Shown: in pieces, positions 12,201 through 27,200 of the stretch
How positions within the stretch are numbered: position 1 is the stretch's first letter
How the letters are laid out: every line of letters begins with the position of its first letter
Made by a program: the position numbers and the translations under genes
The notes under the pieces: generated by a model
Databases searched by the model: none
What the model was told of the DNA's origin: nothing
What the model saw: only the letters and a program-made list of their open reading frames with translations
Source: Solen grandis
Taxonomy: Eukaryota; Mollusca; Bivalvia; Adapedonta; Solenidae
Length of the DNA: 64,000 bases
NCBI GenBank assembly: GCA_021229015.1
Contig: CM037783.1
Location: 25,674,154-25,738,153 of the forward strand
Direction: 5' to 3'

Positions 12201-15200
12201 AGGGCTATGATTTAAACAATCTTGGCAATGACCCATAAGATAATGCTACATACCAAATATCAAGCTCTAGGCCTAGGTTTCTAGGAAGATTTTTAAAAGT
12301 TTTCCTATATAACTCTATGTAAAACAAGTGATCCCTGGCGCGGGGTCATTTATCACCGTAGGGCCATGATTTGAACAATCTTGGTAATGGCCCATTAGAT
12401 GATGCTACATACCAAATATCTTAGCTCTTGGCCTTATGGTTTCAGAGTAGAATTTTTTTCAAAGTTTTTCCTATATAACTCTATGTAAAACAAGTGACCC
12501 CTGGAGCGGGGTCATTTATCACCTCAGGGCCATGATTTGAACAATCTTGGTAATGGTTCATTAGACAATGCTACATACCAAATATCTAAGCTCTAGGCCT
12601 TTTGGATTTGGAGAAGAAGTTTTTTTAAGATTTCACTTTTAAAATCTATTTTTAGCTCCTGTGACCTAATTATGCAATGGACTGGAACCATTTGAACAAC
12701 TTTGGTAGAGAGTCTGCCAAGGAACTTTCCTGCAAAATAATTTTGAAATTGGCCAAGTGGTTTAGGAGGAGAAGTCGTTTGAACGAAAAGTTGACGACGC
12801 ACGGACGCACGCACGGACGATGGACGACGGACAACGGGCGATCACAAAAGCTCACCTTGAGCACTTTGTGCTCAGGTGAGCTAAAAAAAAGTCCGGAAAA
12901 CATGTGTGTGACTGACGGACGGAATGCAAACCTATAGTTCCCTTCGGCGATGCCGGTAGCGAACTAAAAAGGAGACAAGTCTAATTCAGAAATTTAGTAC
13001 TAACGAGTTATATACTTGAGGAAATGACCCATGCGGTTACTATAATTAATCACGGCGAGTCTGCGAGTACATATTTATTACTATATAGACCATTTCACTC
13101 CGAAAAGAATTGTTAACCTAAATCAACCTAAATCAACGAGCACTATCTACATGCTTTGAAAAATATTCCATACATTTTTCAATGGGAAATAAACATATAT
13201 TTGAGAGTTTCCCCCAGTCACTGATAGGTCAGTTTAAATCAACGAATTATACCGGGCGTTGCCGATCCTCTGAACTTCGTTCCAGTGCCTTAGGAATGAC
13301 TCAGGAAAACTGTAAAAATTTGTAAATTCAATTTGTTAGATTGAACGTCTCACCGACTGTTCTTTAGTCTTTTGAAGACTTTGTCTACTTGAGAAATATA
13401 AATATTAAATGCTGCCACACTGCAGTGTTTCGCACCGTATATATGTATATAACACATCTAGTCAAATTATCATAACACAGGGCCAGCCGGTTCTAAAACT
13501 ACCCTGAATATATGATGACCAGTTTTAATGAAAATCATTGCCTTTATGCTTCATGCCTTTTTCTATTTTTTTATAAGTCTTGTTTAAGGGGGCGTTATTA
13601 AGTGTCAATCATTAGTATCCTTAAAAGTTACCATTATATTTGATCTACCTTAAGTTATATAGTTTGTATATAACATTAGTTTATAGCCTATTATTTGCCA
13701 ATGAAAATGTTGTATTTTTCAAAATGTCTATATCTTGAAGACAAGCTGTACACCTTGTCAGTAAAAGCGCTTTCCTCGTGATTGCGTTGCGCAGAATATT
13801 CCAAAAGACGGCTTTAAAAAAAGTACAGAAAAACATTTCATCATGATTAAGACACCGCGATCGAGTTCTACGCTTCCACCCCATAAAAACATCGTCTTTT
13901 TCTACTCTGTTACAAAGCGTTGCCAATCAAATACATTCATTTCCGCGAAAAGAATGAATGCAAAATGGAATAAAAGACATGAAATTGACATGGCTGAAAA
14001 TTGGCATATATCAACGTTTGTCGTTGTTTAACAGAAAATCAATGTGAGGAGGCGTACAAAAGTTATGCTTGGTATATATAACAAAGGGTAATCTTTATCT
14101 CATTTTTGTTTTCGGCGAGAAAAGGAGTATATATGATCTTGAAAATGTAAATGAGTTATTTTATCTTTCATGATGAGGGATGGTGACGTATGTAGCTTTG
14201 CCAATATTTGACCAGTGAGATTTTTCATGAAAATAACGCTGAAAAACACATGCTATTATTTATTTTAGGAAAAAGTCCTGGGTCTTTTATCACTTAACGC
14301 TATCTAAAACAAATTTATGTAGTTCTATCATCATTTGTATTGTCTGGATTGCCTAGATATGTTCGTGAATGGAATAGATATCGGTTTAAATTTACACACT
14401 TCAGTTTAAGTTAAAACAACAACAACAAAACAAAACGCCTCTTAACTAGTTTTGTTATGCGAGGATGCAGCCATTTATCTCAGGGGTAGGGGTAGGGGCA
14501 GGAGTGTGTGTGGCAACTTTTGAAATTGCTATACGTGGGAGGAAGAAGGTACCTTTGATATTGCCGTAAATGGGAGGCCACCATGAAAATTGCCATAAGT
14601 ATGTGGGGCGGGGGGTTCTTTCTGGAGATTTTTTCAATCTTCCCCTTCTTATGCGGAATCTAGTGTGTGCTATATACGATATGTTGCAGAACAAAAGCGG
14701 ACAAGGTATATATTTCATGAAAACAAATTAAATGTGTTTAAACATATTCAACACAATAGGCCTCTTCACTACAGAATTTTGAAGAAAATCAACGAGAATT
14801 TCCCGATCACCTAATCTGCATACTTATGTAGAATTTTACACAGTCTTCAATGAGAAATAAACATAGATAAACGGATATTGCCGATCCTCTGGTGAAATAG
14901 TATATTGTGTTGACTTCAATCACAAGCAGTCAAAATTCGATTTACCATATTTAATATTGAGAAAATATACAATTATATGTATTGAATTTATATTTTGTAA
15001 NNNNNNNNNNNNNNNNNNNNNNNNNNNNNNNNNNNNNNNNNNNNNNNNNNNNNNNNNNNNNNNNNNNNNNNNNNNNNNNNNNNNNNNNNNNNNNNNNNNN
15101 TAACATTTATTTTGAAAGTGGCACAAAGTCGTAATTTACATATCTACATATGTATATCATTTTCTGTGTGTTTCCTTTGTACAAAAAACTTAACTTTTTG

Positions 15201-18200
15201 AGTAAAACATTTAATTTACTCATTTTCAGCAACGTTCATTATAGTAAAAGAAAAGGAGAAAATTCCCTTGGTGAAATTTAACATGTAATTTCATACAAAA
15301 AAGATAAACACAACATGCATGGTTTACATTTCCTAAGAAACTAGGTTCAACTTGTTTAATTTTATCTTGAAATCTTATTTAGAATGTAATATAATGCACT
15401 TTAGATATGGGCGCCTTTGATAAAGGGTGATGTACCCGATAGCGGGCCCTAAGGTTGTGGTTTCGAACCTCGTTTGAGGCAAGTGGTTTTCATGACAGTA
15501 CATTCAGGAATCGTCAAATGGGATGAGTTACCAATCGACGTAAAATAGATATGTTAAAATAAAGATAAACAAGACATCCATTAATGTGTTATCCGATTCT
15601 TAATTTAGTTCCCCTTTCTTCCTACGTTGAACAGAAAAACTAGTCAGTGCACTTCAGTGTAGCAATATCGCGTGACAGTGACGTAACTAAACGCATCAAA
15701 TCCAAGACAAAACATTTTAAGTACTACATAAAAACTTGGAACAAAATAGCTTGGACCTGTAGTCCGCTCTCTAACTAATTCCAAGGTTTCACGTAGTGCT
15801 TGAAATAACGGCTAAACTGCTGATGGAGATCTATATTCTGTGGAAAGCTTATATTTTTCTCCTTAGACTGACACATATCTCACAGAAAGCGCTGAAGAAA
15901 TGAATTACTTACGGGTAATTTTCTATTTTCAAGCTAAGCAAAAAGATGTCAGTTTTTGTCTTGGTTTTGATTCATTAAGTGATGTCATGGTCACGTGGTT
16001 ACTGCTGCACTGCACTTAGCCTTAATCAACGGTAAATAAAATGTAAAGAATTGCATACAAAAATATTCGATACATTTTATCTAGCTTGTTCTTACGTAAA
16101 CCACTCTTTATACATACATATATACAGTCACGTGAAAAAATGTTTAACATAGAAAATAAAAATATCATATATATGTAAAGATATGTTTAGATTTTCTTCG
16201 CTTTCAATACTGTGTGAACTTACATCAATTGTATATATCGATTAAGTCTTATTGTTACAATTTAGATACTATGGCAGATTAACCCATTCCTTTACATTGT
16301 TAAATAACCCTGCCGAATGTAAAAGAAGCATCCGCCATCCTTTCGGTTCTTTGATTTTGAACATCAGTACGTCTCCCATGTTTCAGCACATCGAGTGCCG
16401 ACTTTTTTACACGCTCTACCAGTACGTACTGCTAGCCAGTTACATGTGGATCTTCGTGGAGGCGGTCTATCTACACATGGTCATCTTCGTCTCCGTGTTT
16501 GCAGAGCGGTTGAAAGTTTTCTGGTTCATCATCCTTGGTTGGTGTAAGTATAGTGATTTGCTGTGGAAATTCCCTGAGTGAAAATAGCAATCTTTTATGA
16601 AATTATGATTTTACATTAAAACAAACAAATGGATCTTTTTTTCTTTTTTTTCTTCTTTTTTTTTTTTTTTTTAGCCGTGAGAAAAATCGTTGATTATGAA
16701 TCAGAAATATATAATACACCATTTCAGGGTTATTAATACCTACCTGTGTCTAAGGACAGAAAAGAAAAACGGATGTATTCGTGAAATATATTTTTTCGGC
16801 GTAGCTGTATAATTTCGATTTCAACTCGCATCTTAAACCAATCAAATGTACGCTAACAGCGGTAAATAATTCTAAGCTGAATAAAAGGACTCCTGTTATT
16901 GGTTAACGCATCGTTATGGACTATAAAGTTACTGTAAATAAGGGGTGCAGCTTGTATATATCATTCAGCTTGGTGTTATTACTTTTCTTTTTGATGTAAA
17001 CATGAAAGTGATTTCAGTAAGTTAAATACAATCCTTTTCCATCAATTGAGGAATGCTACTTTGTGAAAATGATTTAAAACAACAAAAAAGAATCCACCGT
17101 GTTATGACATGAAACCCCTTAATTACTATGTATATTGAATTCTTCCAGCCTGCCGAGATGCTCTCATTGAAAATTAATTCGCCAAAACAACTAATAACGC
17201 TTTTATATCATAATTGTCATATGCAATAATGATATGAACAAATATCAAACAAGCCTATTTACAGATATATATTTTTTGTATTACCATCTATAAATAAGTA
17301 TATTTCATAGAAAAAATACTGAACTATTTCTAGAGCGTACTAAATTTGTTGTGCGTCGGTCTTTCGCGCGCTTTTCCTCGGAATGTTCTAGAAGACTGGA
17401 AATCTCGTTTTTCTTTCATCCTACGCCGAATATCTTTTTTAAAGATATTTCTTGTTTAAATTACTCGTGAAATATACTGCGATATTTCTATATAAACACA
17501 GCTATCAATTATTCCCCCCTTTTATGTTCATACAAAGATACTTAATCTTAATAATATATCGTCATTTTCACGCCATTTAACGTGTATACATATCATCATA
17601 TTGATTAGAACCTATTCATCTAAGACGGATGACTTTGAAAAGAGCATACGGGACGCTCATATTATATCTAGTGATGAAGTGATGTATTTCTTTAATTCTA
17701 AGAATATCTCAATCGTGTTTCTCCAAAGGCCCGGGATATATAAAACTTGCATAGGGCTTTGTTTGATTCAATACTACTCCTCATCACGATCGAAATGTTT
17801 GGTATGTGCTGACGAGACATCTCAAACATTATCATTAGATAATCACCCTTTTATGTTTGATTCATTTTTAGATTCACTATGACAAAACCTTGTCTAAAGT
17901 AGGCAATTAATAGAATCCGAAGAAGTAGAAGAAATTGGTGTGTGATCGGAGGGTTTTTAGAGTACCGTAGAAGACAGACATCTTAAAGATTAAATCTCGC
18001 AGATTTATCTTGGTAACACTTACCACTAATGTTTGCCTTATTTTCTCAGCCCTGCCATTACCATTTGTTATCACGTGGGCTATCTGCCGTTACCTGCTAG
18101 ACAACACACTGTAAGTATATATATTTCATTCTTTATATGGAAAAATCATTTCTGCCTTGCGTGAGTGAAATGTTGCTATTTGTTATTTCACCATTTTATT

Positions 18201-21200
18201 GCGTTGAAAAACTGGTGTGAGTTTAAAAATGAAAAGGTAAGTAATACTGTTACAATGAAATTAATTTTGCGACAGGCGAATAATGACTGTATGTTGTTTA
18301 TTTGTATATAGTTCACCCGCGAAATAAATCGCTATTTTACACTGAATGTAACTAAATGCTCTTCTCATCACTGTATCATATTGTTATGGAATTTTTAAAG
18401 GTAACTTACTTACGTGTTACTAACTATTATGTTGATAATGTATGAAAATACACACATTAAATCGTCATTTTCAGCTACTGTCTTGGATTTTTTAATTTTT
18501 TTTTAGTAAGATTAAAAATAGCATGACCGTCCCCGATGGCCGAGTGGTTAGAGCGTCCGCCTCGGGAGCGGAAGGTCGTGGGGTTGATCCCTGGCCGCGA
18601 CATACCAAAGTCGTAAAAAAATGGTACTGTTATAGCTCTCTTGCTTGGTGCTCAGCATATCAGGGTAGTTGCAGGACTGGTTTGCCCGGTGTCAGGATAA
18701 TGTGACTGGGTGTGGTATCATGCCACATGTCTACGGCGTGATACTGCAGTGTGGCAACACTATATCTGTCTCAAGTAGACATCGTCTCCAAATGACTGAA
18801 ATACTGTCGGTGGGACGTAAAACCCAACAAACAAACAAAAAAACAAAAATAGCCTGAGTTGCTCACATTCCGGTCCCCCACAGTCATTCGTGATTTTGTT
18901 TTGTTGTTATAATCGCGGATAAAAGAGTTTAGGTCCTACGATAAAAAATATTTGATATAAGTTGTCATTCCTATTGTATATTATTAAGTAAGGGATTTGA
19001 TATTGACCGAGGGCAGTCGTATATTTTTATATGTTGTATTCATGTATATAAATATGCTTTCTGACAAAATTTGATTATATAATTCGTAAAGTTTTGAAAT
19101 TAAAAAACTTTTTTCATTTTCAGACATAGACAAACTCACTTTTTGTAAAGCTATATGTATAAAAAATTTTAATTAAAAATAATACTGGTTATTTAGAAAA
19201 CATATGGCAAATATGTGATACACTGCATAAACAAACTCAACTTTTTATCTAAAAAAACATACCAGTGTGTCAGAAGAGATTGATTTTAAAAGAACTTACA
19301 TGTTGTTCTTTATACATATATAACAAATGTAGTATAAACATATACACATATGTTCGCCTTTCTAGTAAAATATCATGACATGCCATGACCGAATCTTTCA
19401 GATCATATTTTAGATATTGTATTTTTCGAAATATACCAAAACAGAGGATATATTAACTCCAATACTGACTTATGCGCATCCCACTGCATGCTTAACTGAA
19501 AGTGATTCACGCACGCTTTGTAGGTCAAAAATATACATTTTATAAAATGCATATTTAACCAATGTAAGAAAGAAAGTAGGTCATTTCGGTCAATTTAAGA
19601 CTCTGAAATTAGCTTTTGGCGGAGGACTAAGTATGAAAAATAACAAAGGGCAATAACTCCTAAATTATGTAAAGTTATCGTTCGTGTACACTACTTCTCA
19701 TTTAGATCTTTTACCTATGAAGTTTCATTTTGATACCTCTTATAGTTTTTGTGTTATGCTCCGGACGGGATGGACGGACAAAGCGGCAAAATAAGGGAGC
19801 AATAAAAGGGAATTATACAATTGCAGAGAGAGAGAGAGAGAGAGAGAGGAGGGGTATGAATCGGTAATAAAAAATTAGCAGCAATTGTGCATTAGCGTGA
19901 AAAAATACCGACATGTTGACATAAGTGTCACCACTCTAGTTGGACACAGACATCTCACACGAAAACATTCAAAACCTTTTAAGCGTTACCAGAATAATTA
20001 ATTACATTTCAATGTAGTTGTAGTGTCACTCTGTTTACTCTTAAAGAAATAAAGTCAAAAAAGTGTCAAGAGTGCTTGAACTCGAGTACTTTCTTTAAGG
20101 ATAGAATTGCACATTTTGATGCTTCAGGAAGCTGGAGTCCAACCTCACAGTAGTTCATATCCCTGAACGTTTTAATCCTTATATTTACATCATAACTGCA
20201 TTAATTAACGATATAACATTTTATTCCCCATATCATGAAAACAACAACAATAACACACACACATTCACACACTAAATAAAGTTCCTTATATCAGCTTTTA
20301 TTTAAGCATATATTGTATATATTCATCAAGTTTTTCTTCCCCTTAATTCTAACTGAACATTAAAATTCCCATAACGTTTGTAATTGTTTACTATAATCTG
20401 TTTACATTGACAAAAGTGTTCGTAGGAAAACAAATCACGCCTAATGAATTCTTCCGCCCAATGAAAGTTTGTTATGGATGACGTGGTAAACTCATTAAAG
20501 TGGATTTTGAAAAGAGTAACAATATAATATGTAAGAGAAGAAGTGAAGAAAAAAGGGACAGAGAGAAAGTGGGAAGGTGTGTGTTCCGCTGCATGTAATA
20601 AGGAAACAATAATAATCATAATAATAATAATAATAATAAATGAATATGAGTGCAAGACATATCAAAATCATTTTAGATTTACAAATGAATTTGTGAACAG
20701 CTTTAAAAATAGTATAATTTTGTTCATCATTCGGGCATTTATCACCAAACATTAATTTTTTATGCTTAATGGATGAAATTCTCTTGTTTGATTAAAAATC
20801 TCATATCGATATTCTTCATACTTAGAACATACAAAAAATAAATGAGTTGGATTTTCTACACCTTCGTTGCAGGAACATAGTGGATTATCTCTCAAATGAT
20901 TATTGAATAAATCTTCATTGAGGTTACTCCAGTTATTTCTAATCTTGGCATGTGAAACATTTTCATATCTATTTCCTCTACATAATATTCGGGCACTTTG
21001 ACATAATTTGGATTTGCTTTAATTGCACTTTTAAAACCATTAAGCGTTGGTATTCTTCTAGCATTTATATGAAATGAATTCCATAAAGAAATAGAAGATG
21101 GTATACATGATTTCTGAAATAAAGAGGTTCGGGTATTGATTACTGAAATATTTTCATTATCACGTAATGCATAATCTGAATTTCTCCAAAGACAGGTACT

Positions 21201-24200
21201 TGATCATTAACATATGAAGGTGTCAGTTCATTATTAATTTGTTCATTAAACACAATTTTGATTATCTCTCCTTATTTCCAAAGACATTCCTTGTATAATT
21301 TTCTAAAGTGACTGATTGGGTTAAACTGTAACTATTCATGTAGCTTCAGGTGGAGGTTTAAAAGATTCACCCTGATTTAAACTACACCCAACATAAACCA
21401 GATAAACTCTAGAAAGTGTAAATTTTAAACTACACCCAACATAAACCAGATAAACTCTAGAAAGTGTAAATTTTAAACTACACCCAACATAAACCAGATA
21501 AACTCTAGAAAGTGTAAATTTTAATTTTCCCATAATATTAATCACTTTAGATGCAGATGACAGTATATTTTCTATATGAGTGTTCCACTGACAATTTGAA
21601 CTTAACGTTACTCCAAAATGTTAGTGATTTTCAACAATGAGTATTTCTGTATTATTAAACATGAGCTTTGGATAAGATTGGTATTTTTTTTAAACTGAGT
21701 AGAATAGCTTCTGTTTTGTTTGGGTTAAATTTTACAAGCCACTGTTCTGCCCAAAGAGACATAACTTTTTAATAATGGTCTACCATTCCTTCAAAGTCCT
21801 GAACTGAGGAAGATGAACAGAAGAGAGAGTAAGGATTCTGAATTGTCGTTAATATAAATTAAGAACAGAAAAGGTCCAAGCACAGATCCCTGATGCAATC
21901 CAGCAGAGATAGATTTTAATTTAGATGCAGAAGATTGAATAACTGTAGTTTGGTGCCTATTAGTGAGGTAATTAGACATCCATTTTAATAATTAGCCATC
22001 AATACTAGTACGTTTTAATTTAATAGAAGCCCCTTATGCCAGATTCTGATAAAAGCCTTTGAGATATCACAAAATGCCATACAAGCAAACTGGCCATGAT
22101 CTGTAGTTTGGCGTACATAATGGTAAATATCAATAAGCTGGTACACAGTCCAGTGATTTGGTAAAAAGCCATACTGATATTTATAGATAAGATCATTTTC
22201 AAGTAAGACATCATGAAGGTATTAAAAATTATACTCTCAAATAACTTTCCACAACAACTAAGTAGTGATACAGGTATTTAATTTGAAGGAGATGATTTGT
22301 CACTTTTTTTAATATTTATCATTGAAGATGATGAATTCTCGCCGATATCGCTTTTGCACAGTTACTGTGACCATGTCAGACACAGTTTTGAAAATGTTGG
22401 AGGATGAAAATAAAAACACACCAGGTAGAGCGTTGATACATATGACGCATACAAAAATATTTAATATATATAAAAAGGACCATAACTGAATTAAAATTAA
22501 GCCGATCATTACATGCCAATGATAAACTGTGTGTAATTAGCGTTGCCTTTTATAAATGATGTGGAGGTAATGTAAATCTTTTAAATAGTAGCCGAAAGTA
22601 GAGCAGATAAGATTATTATGTTCAAGAAATATACAAAGGGTGCATATGAAAATTATTAATAATTGTTGCGAAGTCATAAATGAGATCTGAACACTAGTGT
22701 ACAAAATAGATTTAATAAATATGACAGACGGAACGACGGATTTACATTTTTATCTGGGGATATAATAACAACCCAAAATACACAGCACACACAAATGGAT
22801 ACTAACTTTTATCTTAAGTATCAGATTAAGATTGCCATGGAATGATGACAAGGAAAGTGCAAAAAAAGGGAAAGTATAAGCAATCTTCTTGCTTGAATTT
22901 CTCTTTTAATATAATTTTTTATGTGTAAAAAATTACGATTTAAGTTCATTATAACCATCAACTGGTAATAATTTAATTTCTTTCGCCATTAAAAAAACAC
23001 ACACACACTTGCAAAATTACTGGTAATACGAGAACTTTGATTAATAAAAACAAAATGAATTTTTTTTTTATAACGGGAAATATAAATGGCATATTATGAT
23101 ATAATGAATTCCATGTTGATTCTTTTTCTTAGTGATGCTTTCTTTGCTTTCTGTCACGTATTAGCCCTAATTTGAACACTCTTGGAAATAACAACATATA
23201 TTTTATTTAACTTATACATACATACATACATACATACATACATACATAAATACATATACAAATATCTTAAAAAGAATACATGAATAACATAACTGTATCA
23301 TAATAATTAATATTTGTTAAATTAAAAAAAAATCTAGAACAGTACACATTCACATGTTTTACCGATATTCCCAGTTTCAAACTTGTACACGTGTATGTTT
23401 GTGCGTATATTATTAAAATGTGTGTTTTTACGATCCTTGCAGTAATTTAGATATCAAATTACATAGTAGAATCACGTCTGAACCTCATGACTTTGTAACA
23501 ACACCCGGACACGTTATAATGACTTACGTCTGTATATATGTAAACGCGGTTTTAAACCGAAGTAATAGCTATTCGTACGCATGCGTGTTAGGGATAACTT
23601 AATTTTGTTTGAATAAAATACTTGGTTCTATCAAAAAAAAATTGTTTAATTACTTGGGAACGAGGAAAAGGCAAAACCTGTCGCATGCTTAAAAAAAACT
23701 ACGGTCCTGGGAGAATTTATAATTTCGACTGATAAGATACAGATGCTTCCCTGTTTAGAATGGCGGATATACATACGGTAAATAGGAGGACACACTTATT
23801 GACGACGATATTTTGCCCTACTAGTTAGGATAATTATTTCCTCTCGAGCTATTTTCATTGCAAGATTTGAGAAAGAAGTTGCGCTTTTAACATGAGCTAA
23901 TTAGAACGCTATATTTCATACGTCTGCATTCCTCTATTTGTAACGAACGCTAATTAAATGTCTGGGAATACCTCAGGATCTTGCTTGTTAAGCTCTCTGC
24001 TGTAAAACTAATGATTTATGACTTAGTTAGCTCTATTAATTATAGATAACAAGGTTATTTTTCACGGGAAAATTAATAGAGCAAATATTGTTCTAAACAC
24101 AATCAAAGCGAATAAAAGTGCTATGGTGCGTTGACTATGCACTATATGTTTTTATTGATTATAATAAGCATGGGTCATTTTGGCCTTTTTCATTGTATTG

Positions 24201-27200
24201 CCATATGTATATATCGGTTCGCGAAACATATTTGACAAAATTTTACGAAGAAATGAGAGAGAGTACCGTAGATCAGTTTCCATTGAAATTGAGAGCGCTA
24301 CAAGCAGTAATCCTAATGAATTCTGGGATAAGATTAAGAACCTGGGACCTAGGAATGATAAATGTATCCCGGTAGAAATTATAGACAATGACGGGAATAC
24401 TATACGAGATGAACAAACTGTACATTTACGCTGGATGGAAGACTTTGAAAAAAACTTTACAATAATCCGAACAATGAAGATTTCGACGAAAATCATTACA
24501 ACATGTGTAGAAACCATAAGGCTGTGTTAGAAATCATTATGATGGACCCTCTTTATGAACATAATGAACTATTGAATCATAATTTTACAATAGAGGAGAT
24601 TACATCTGTTGTAATGAAGGCTAAAACTAGATCTTCATGCGGTTACGACAATATCCCATATTGTGTTTTAAAAAACGCCCCAGCTATTGCAATTCTACAT
24701 ACCCTATTTCAGCTGATTTTTGACACCGGCATTATACCTACAGTATGGAGAAAAGCGGTTATTTGCCCAGTACTGAAAGATAGGAATTCAGACCAGCGCC
24801 TGCCAATGAATTACAGAGGCATAAGTTTACTCTCGTGCATAGGAAAACTATACAGTTCTCTACTAGAGAAAAGAATGTCCAATTTTCTGGAATCAAATAA
24901 TGTATTAGCCGACGAACAAAACACGATCGTGTGAAGATCACGTGTTCACTCTGTCGAGTGTCGTGCGTAACAATACACAGGTGTTTGCCAGTTATATAGA
25001 CCTGAGAAAGTGCTTTGATTTTATTGACCGTGATCTTATGCTATACAAACTCCTTCAAAATCAAATTGACGGAAAGATGTATAACTCTATAAAAAGTCTA
25101 TACTGCCACAGATTAGCGTGTGTGCGGATTAACGGTAACCTAACGGACTGGTTCGAATGCAAGACCGGCCTTGTTCAGGGAGACAGCAGCTCACCCACAA
25201 TATTTTCAGTATTTGCTAATGATCTTGTAACGGAGATCAACGACCTTGGCATCAGTTTAGGTTAACAGAAGCTATCATTATTGTTGTACGCCGATGATAT
25301 CGTCTTGTTGACAGACTCTGAGGATAAACTACAAACCATGCTGAACACACTGCATAACTGGTGCAAGAGGTGGAGAATACTCATTAACACTGACAAATCT
25401 AAGTGCATGCACTTTAGGCGAGGGAGGACGCGTCTGAGTGATTATAAATTTCATATTGGTGAAAATATCTTAGAAACGGTTAGTAGTTATAAATATCTCG
25501 GTGTTACATTTGAAGATAAAGGGTCATTTAAATTGAATAGTGAACGATTGTCCAATGCTGGAAGTCGTGCCCTAGGGAAAATAATTTCTAAAGTCCATAA
25601 ATATAAAGAATTTGGTTTTAAATCATTTACAAAACTGTATGAAACATGTGTGACTCCAATTCTTGACTACTGTGCTTCTGTGTGGGGTGCTGGCCAGTAC
25701 CCGTCAATTGAGACTGTTCAGAACCGAGCGATGCGTTACATAATGGGGGTCCACAGGTTCACACCGACAGCCGCCTTGATCGGAGACACCGGCTGGTTAC
25801 CGAGCAAATACCGTAGATGGACTGATATGTTACGGGACTGGAATCGCCTGCTACAATTCAGTGATAATCGGCTGACGAAACGTGTGTAAGATAAGATAAG
25901 ATAAGATAAGAAATATTTTATTATAGTGACTTGTGCATAGTATAAATATATAAACAATAAATAAATGTGGATTATTTAACACACCCGGCCCAATGGGCCT
26001 ATAAGTCACCTATATAACACAACATTTATACAGTTCATGAAAAAACACACTATTATAATAGAAACAGTCAATGAAAAGAATGGTGGACATTAATGATAAA
26101 AATACATCATTTATCACATTTATAATAGCGAATTATTAATTATATTATATGACATTTTTCTGTATTACATTAGCTAAATTTAATTTCTGTTTAAATACAA
26201 AGTGTTACGACGAACTAGATATGCTTTTGTAATAAATTTTGCAACCTTGCGTACATGATTATTGAGCAACATGTCAAAAGTTTCTTGTTCAGATTGATTT
26301 AAGGAGACCGAGTTTTGTAAAACAGGACAAAGTATATTATTACGTAATTCATTATAATGATCACACTCTAGTAGAAATTGAGTCTCTGTCTCAACACATC
26401 CTCTCGTACAAAACACACAAAGTCTTTGTTCAGGTGTCTGGCCGACGTACCTCCCGGTCTCAATACGTAGTGGAAGAATCCCGTATCTAAATTGTGATAG
26501 GAGTGATCGTTCATATTTATTCATATTTATGGTAACAAAATCTTCAGTTTTACATTCTGTTTTAAAGAGTCTATACGTTCTCAATTTAGATACACTGGTT
26601 ATTTGTTGCCTCCACAATTGTCTGTAATTCTCAGTTATGCGTGCCTGCACTAACCTTAAGTCAACTGGAGATTTATTAACAAATTTGTCATATTGGTTAA
26701 TCTCAATGAGCACAGATTTGACATCCTTACACCAATTATTTTTAAGATTATGGTTAATATAATCATGATCAAAAACATTTTTAAGAAGTCTATTATTGTT
26801 AAGTAATGTAAGTTTGTTCCAAAGTCTTAAAATATTAATGCGACGTCTGTACATGCTTGGTATCCAACCAGTATCTCCTATAAGACTAAGCGTTGGGGCA
26901 AATCGGTGAACACCTAAGAAGTACCGCAATGCTCGATTTTGAATATTATCGATGGATTGGAAGTTTTTAAACCCCCAAACTGCTGAACAATAGTCTAGTA
27001 CAGGTATAACACAACTGGTGTAAAGCTTTTCGAATGACTTAAAACCCAGATCTTTAAATCGGTGAATTTTTTTCCAAGGGTCTCCCGCCACTCTTAGGTA
27101 ACATATCACAGTTAAAATCAAAACTAAGCTTTTCATGAAAAAACACACCTAAGTATTTGTATTGCTCCACTCTTTCTAAGATGCTGTCCCCAATTTGCAA

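Noticed and set aside
12593..12937. ORFs at the right end of the tandem-repeat element
   Set aside because: They arise from the CG-rich 'acggacgcac' stretch of a non-coding repeat. No family motif is present and both strands are open.
18530..18600. True tRNA gene
   Set aside because: The A and B boxes belong to a SINE head: the B box is shortened, the stems do not close into a cloverleaf, and a SINE body and tail follow. The same applies to 45741 and 51346.
20326..20755. Overlapping ORFs on both strands
   Set aside because: They are translations of an (AAT)n run and AT-rich surroundings, with no motif.
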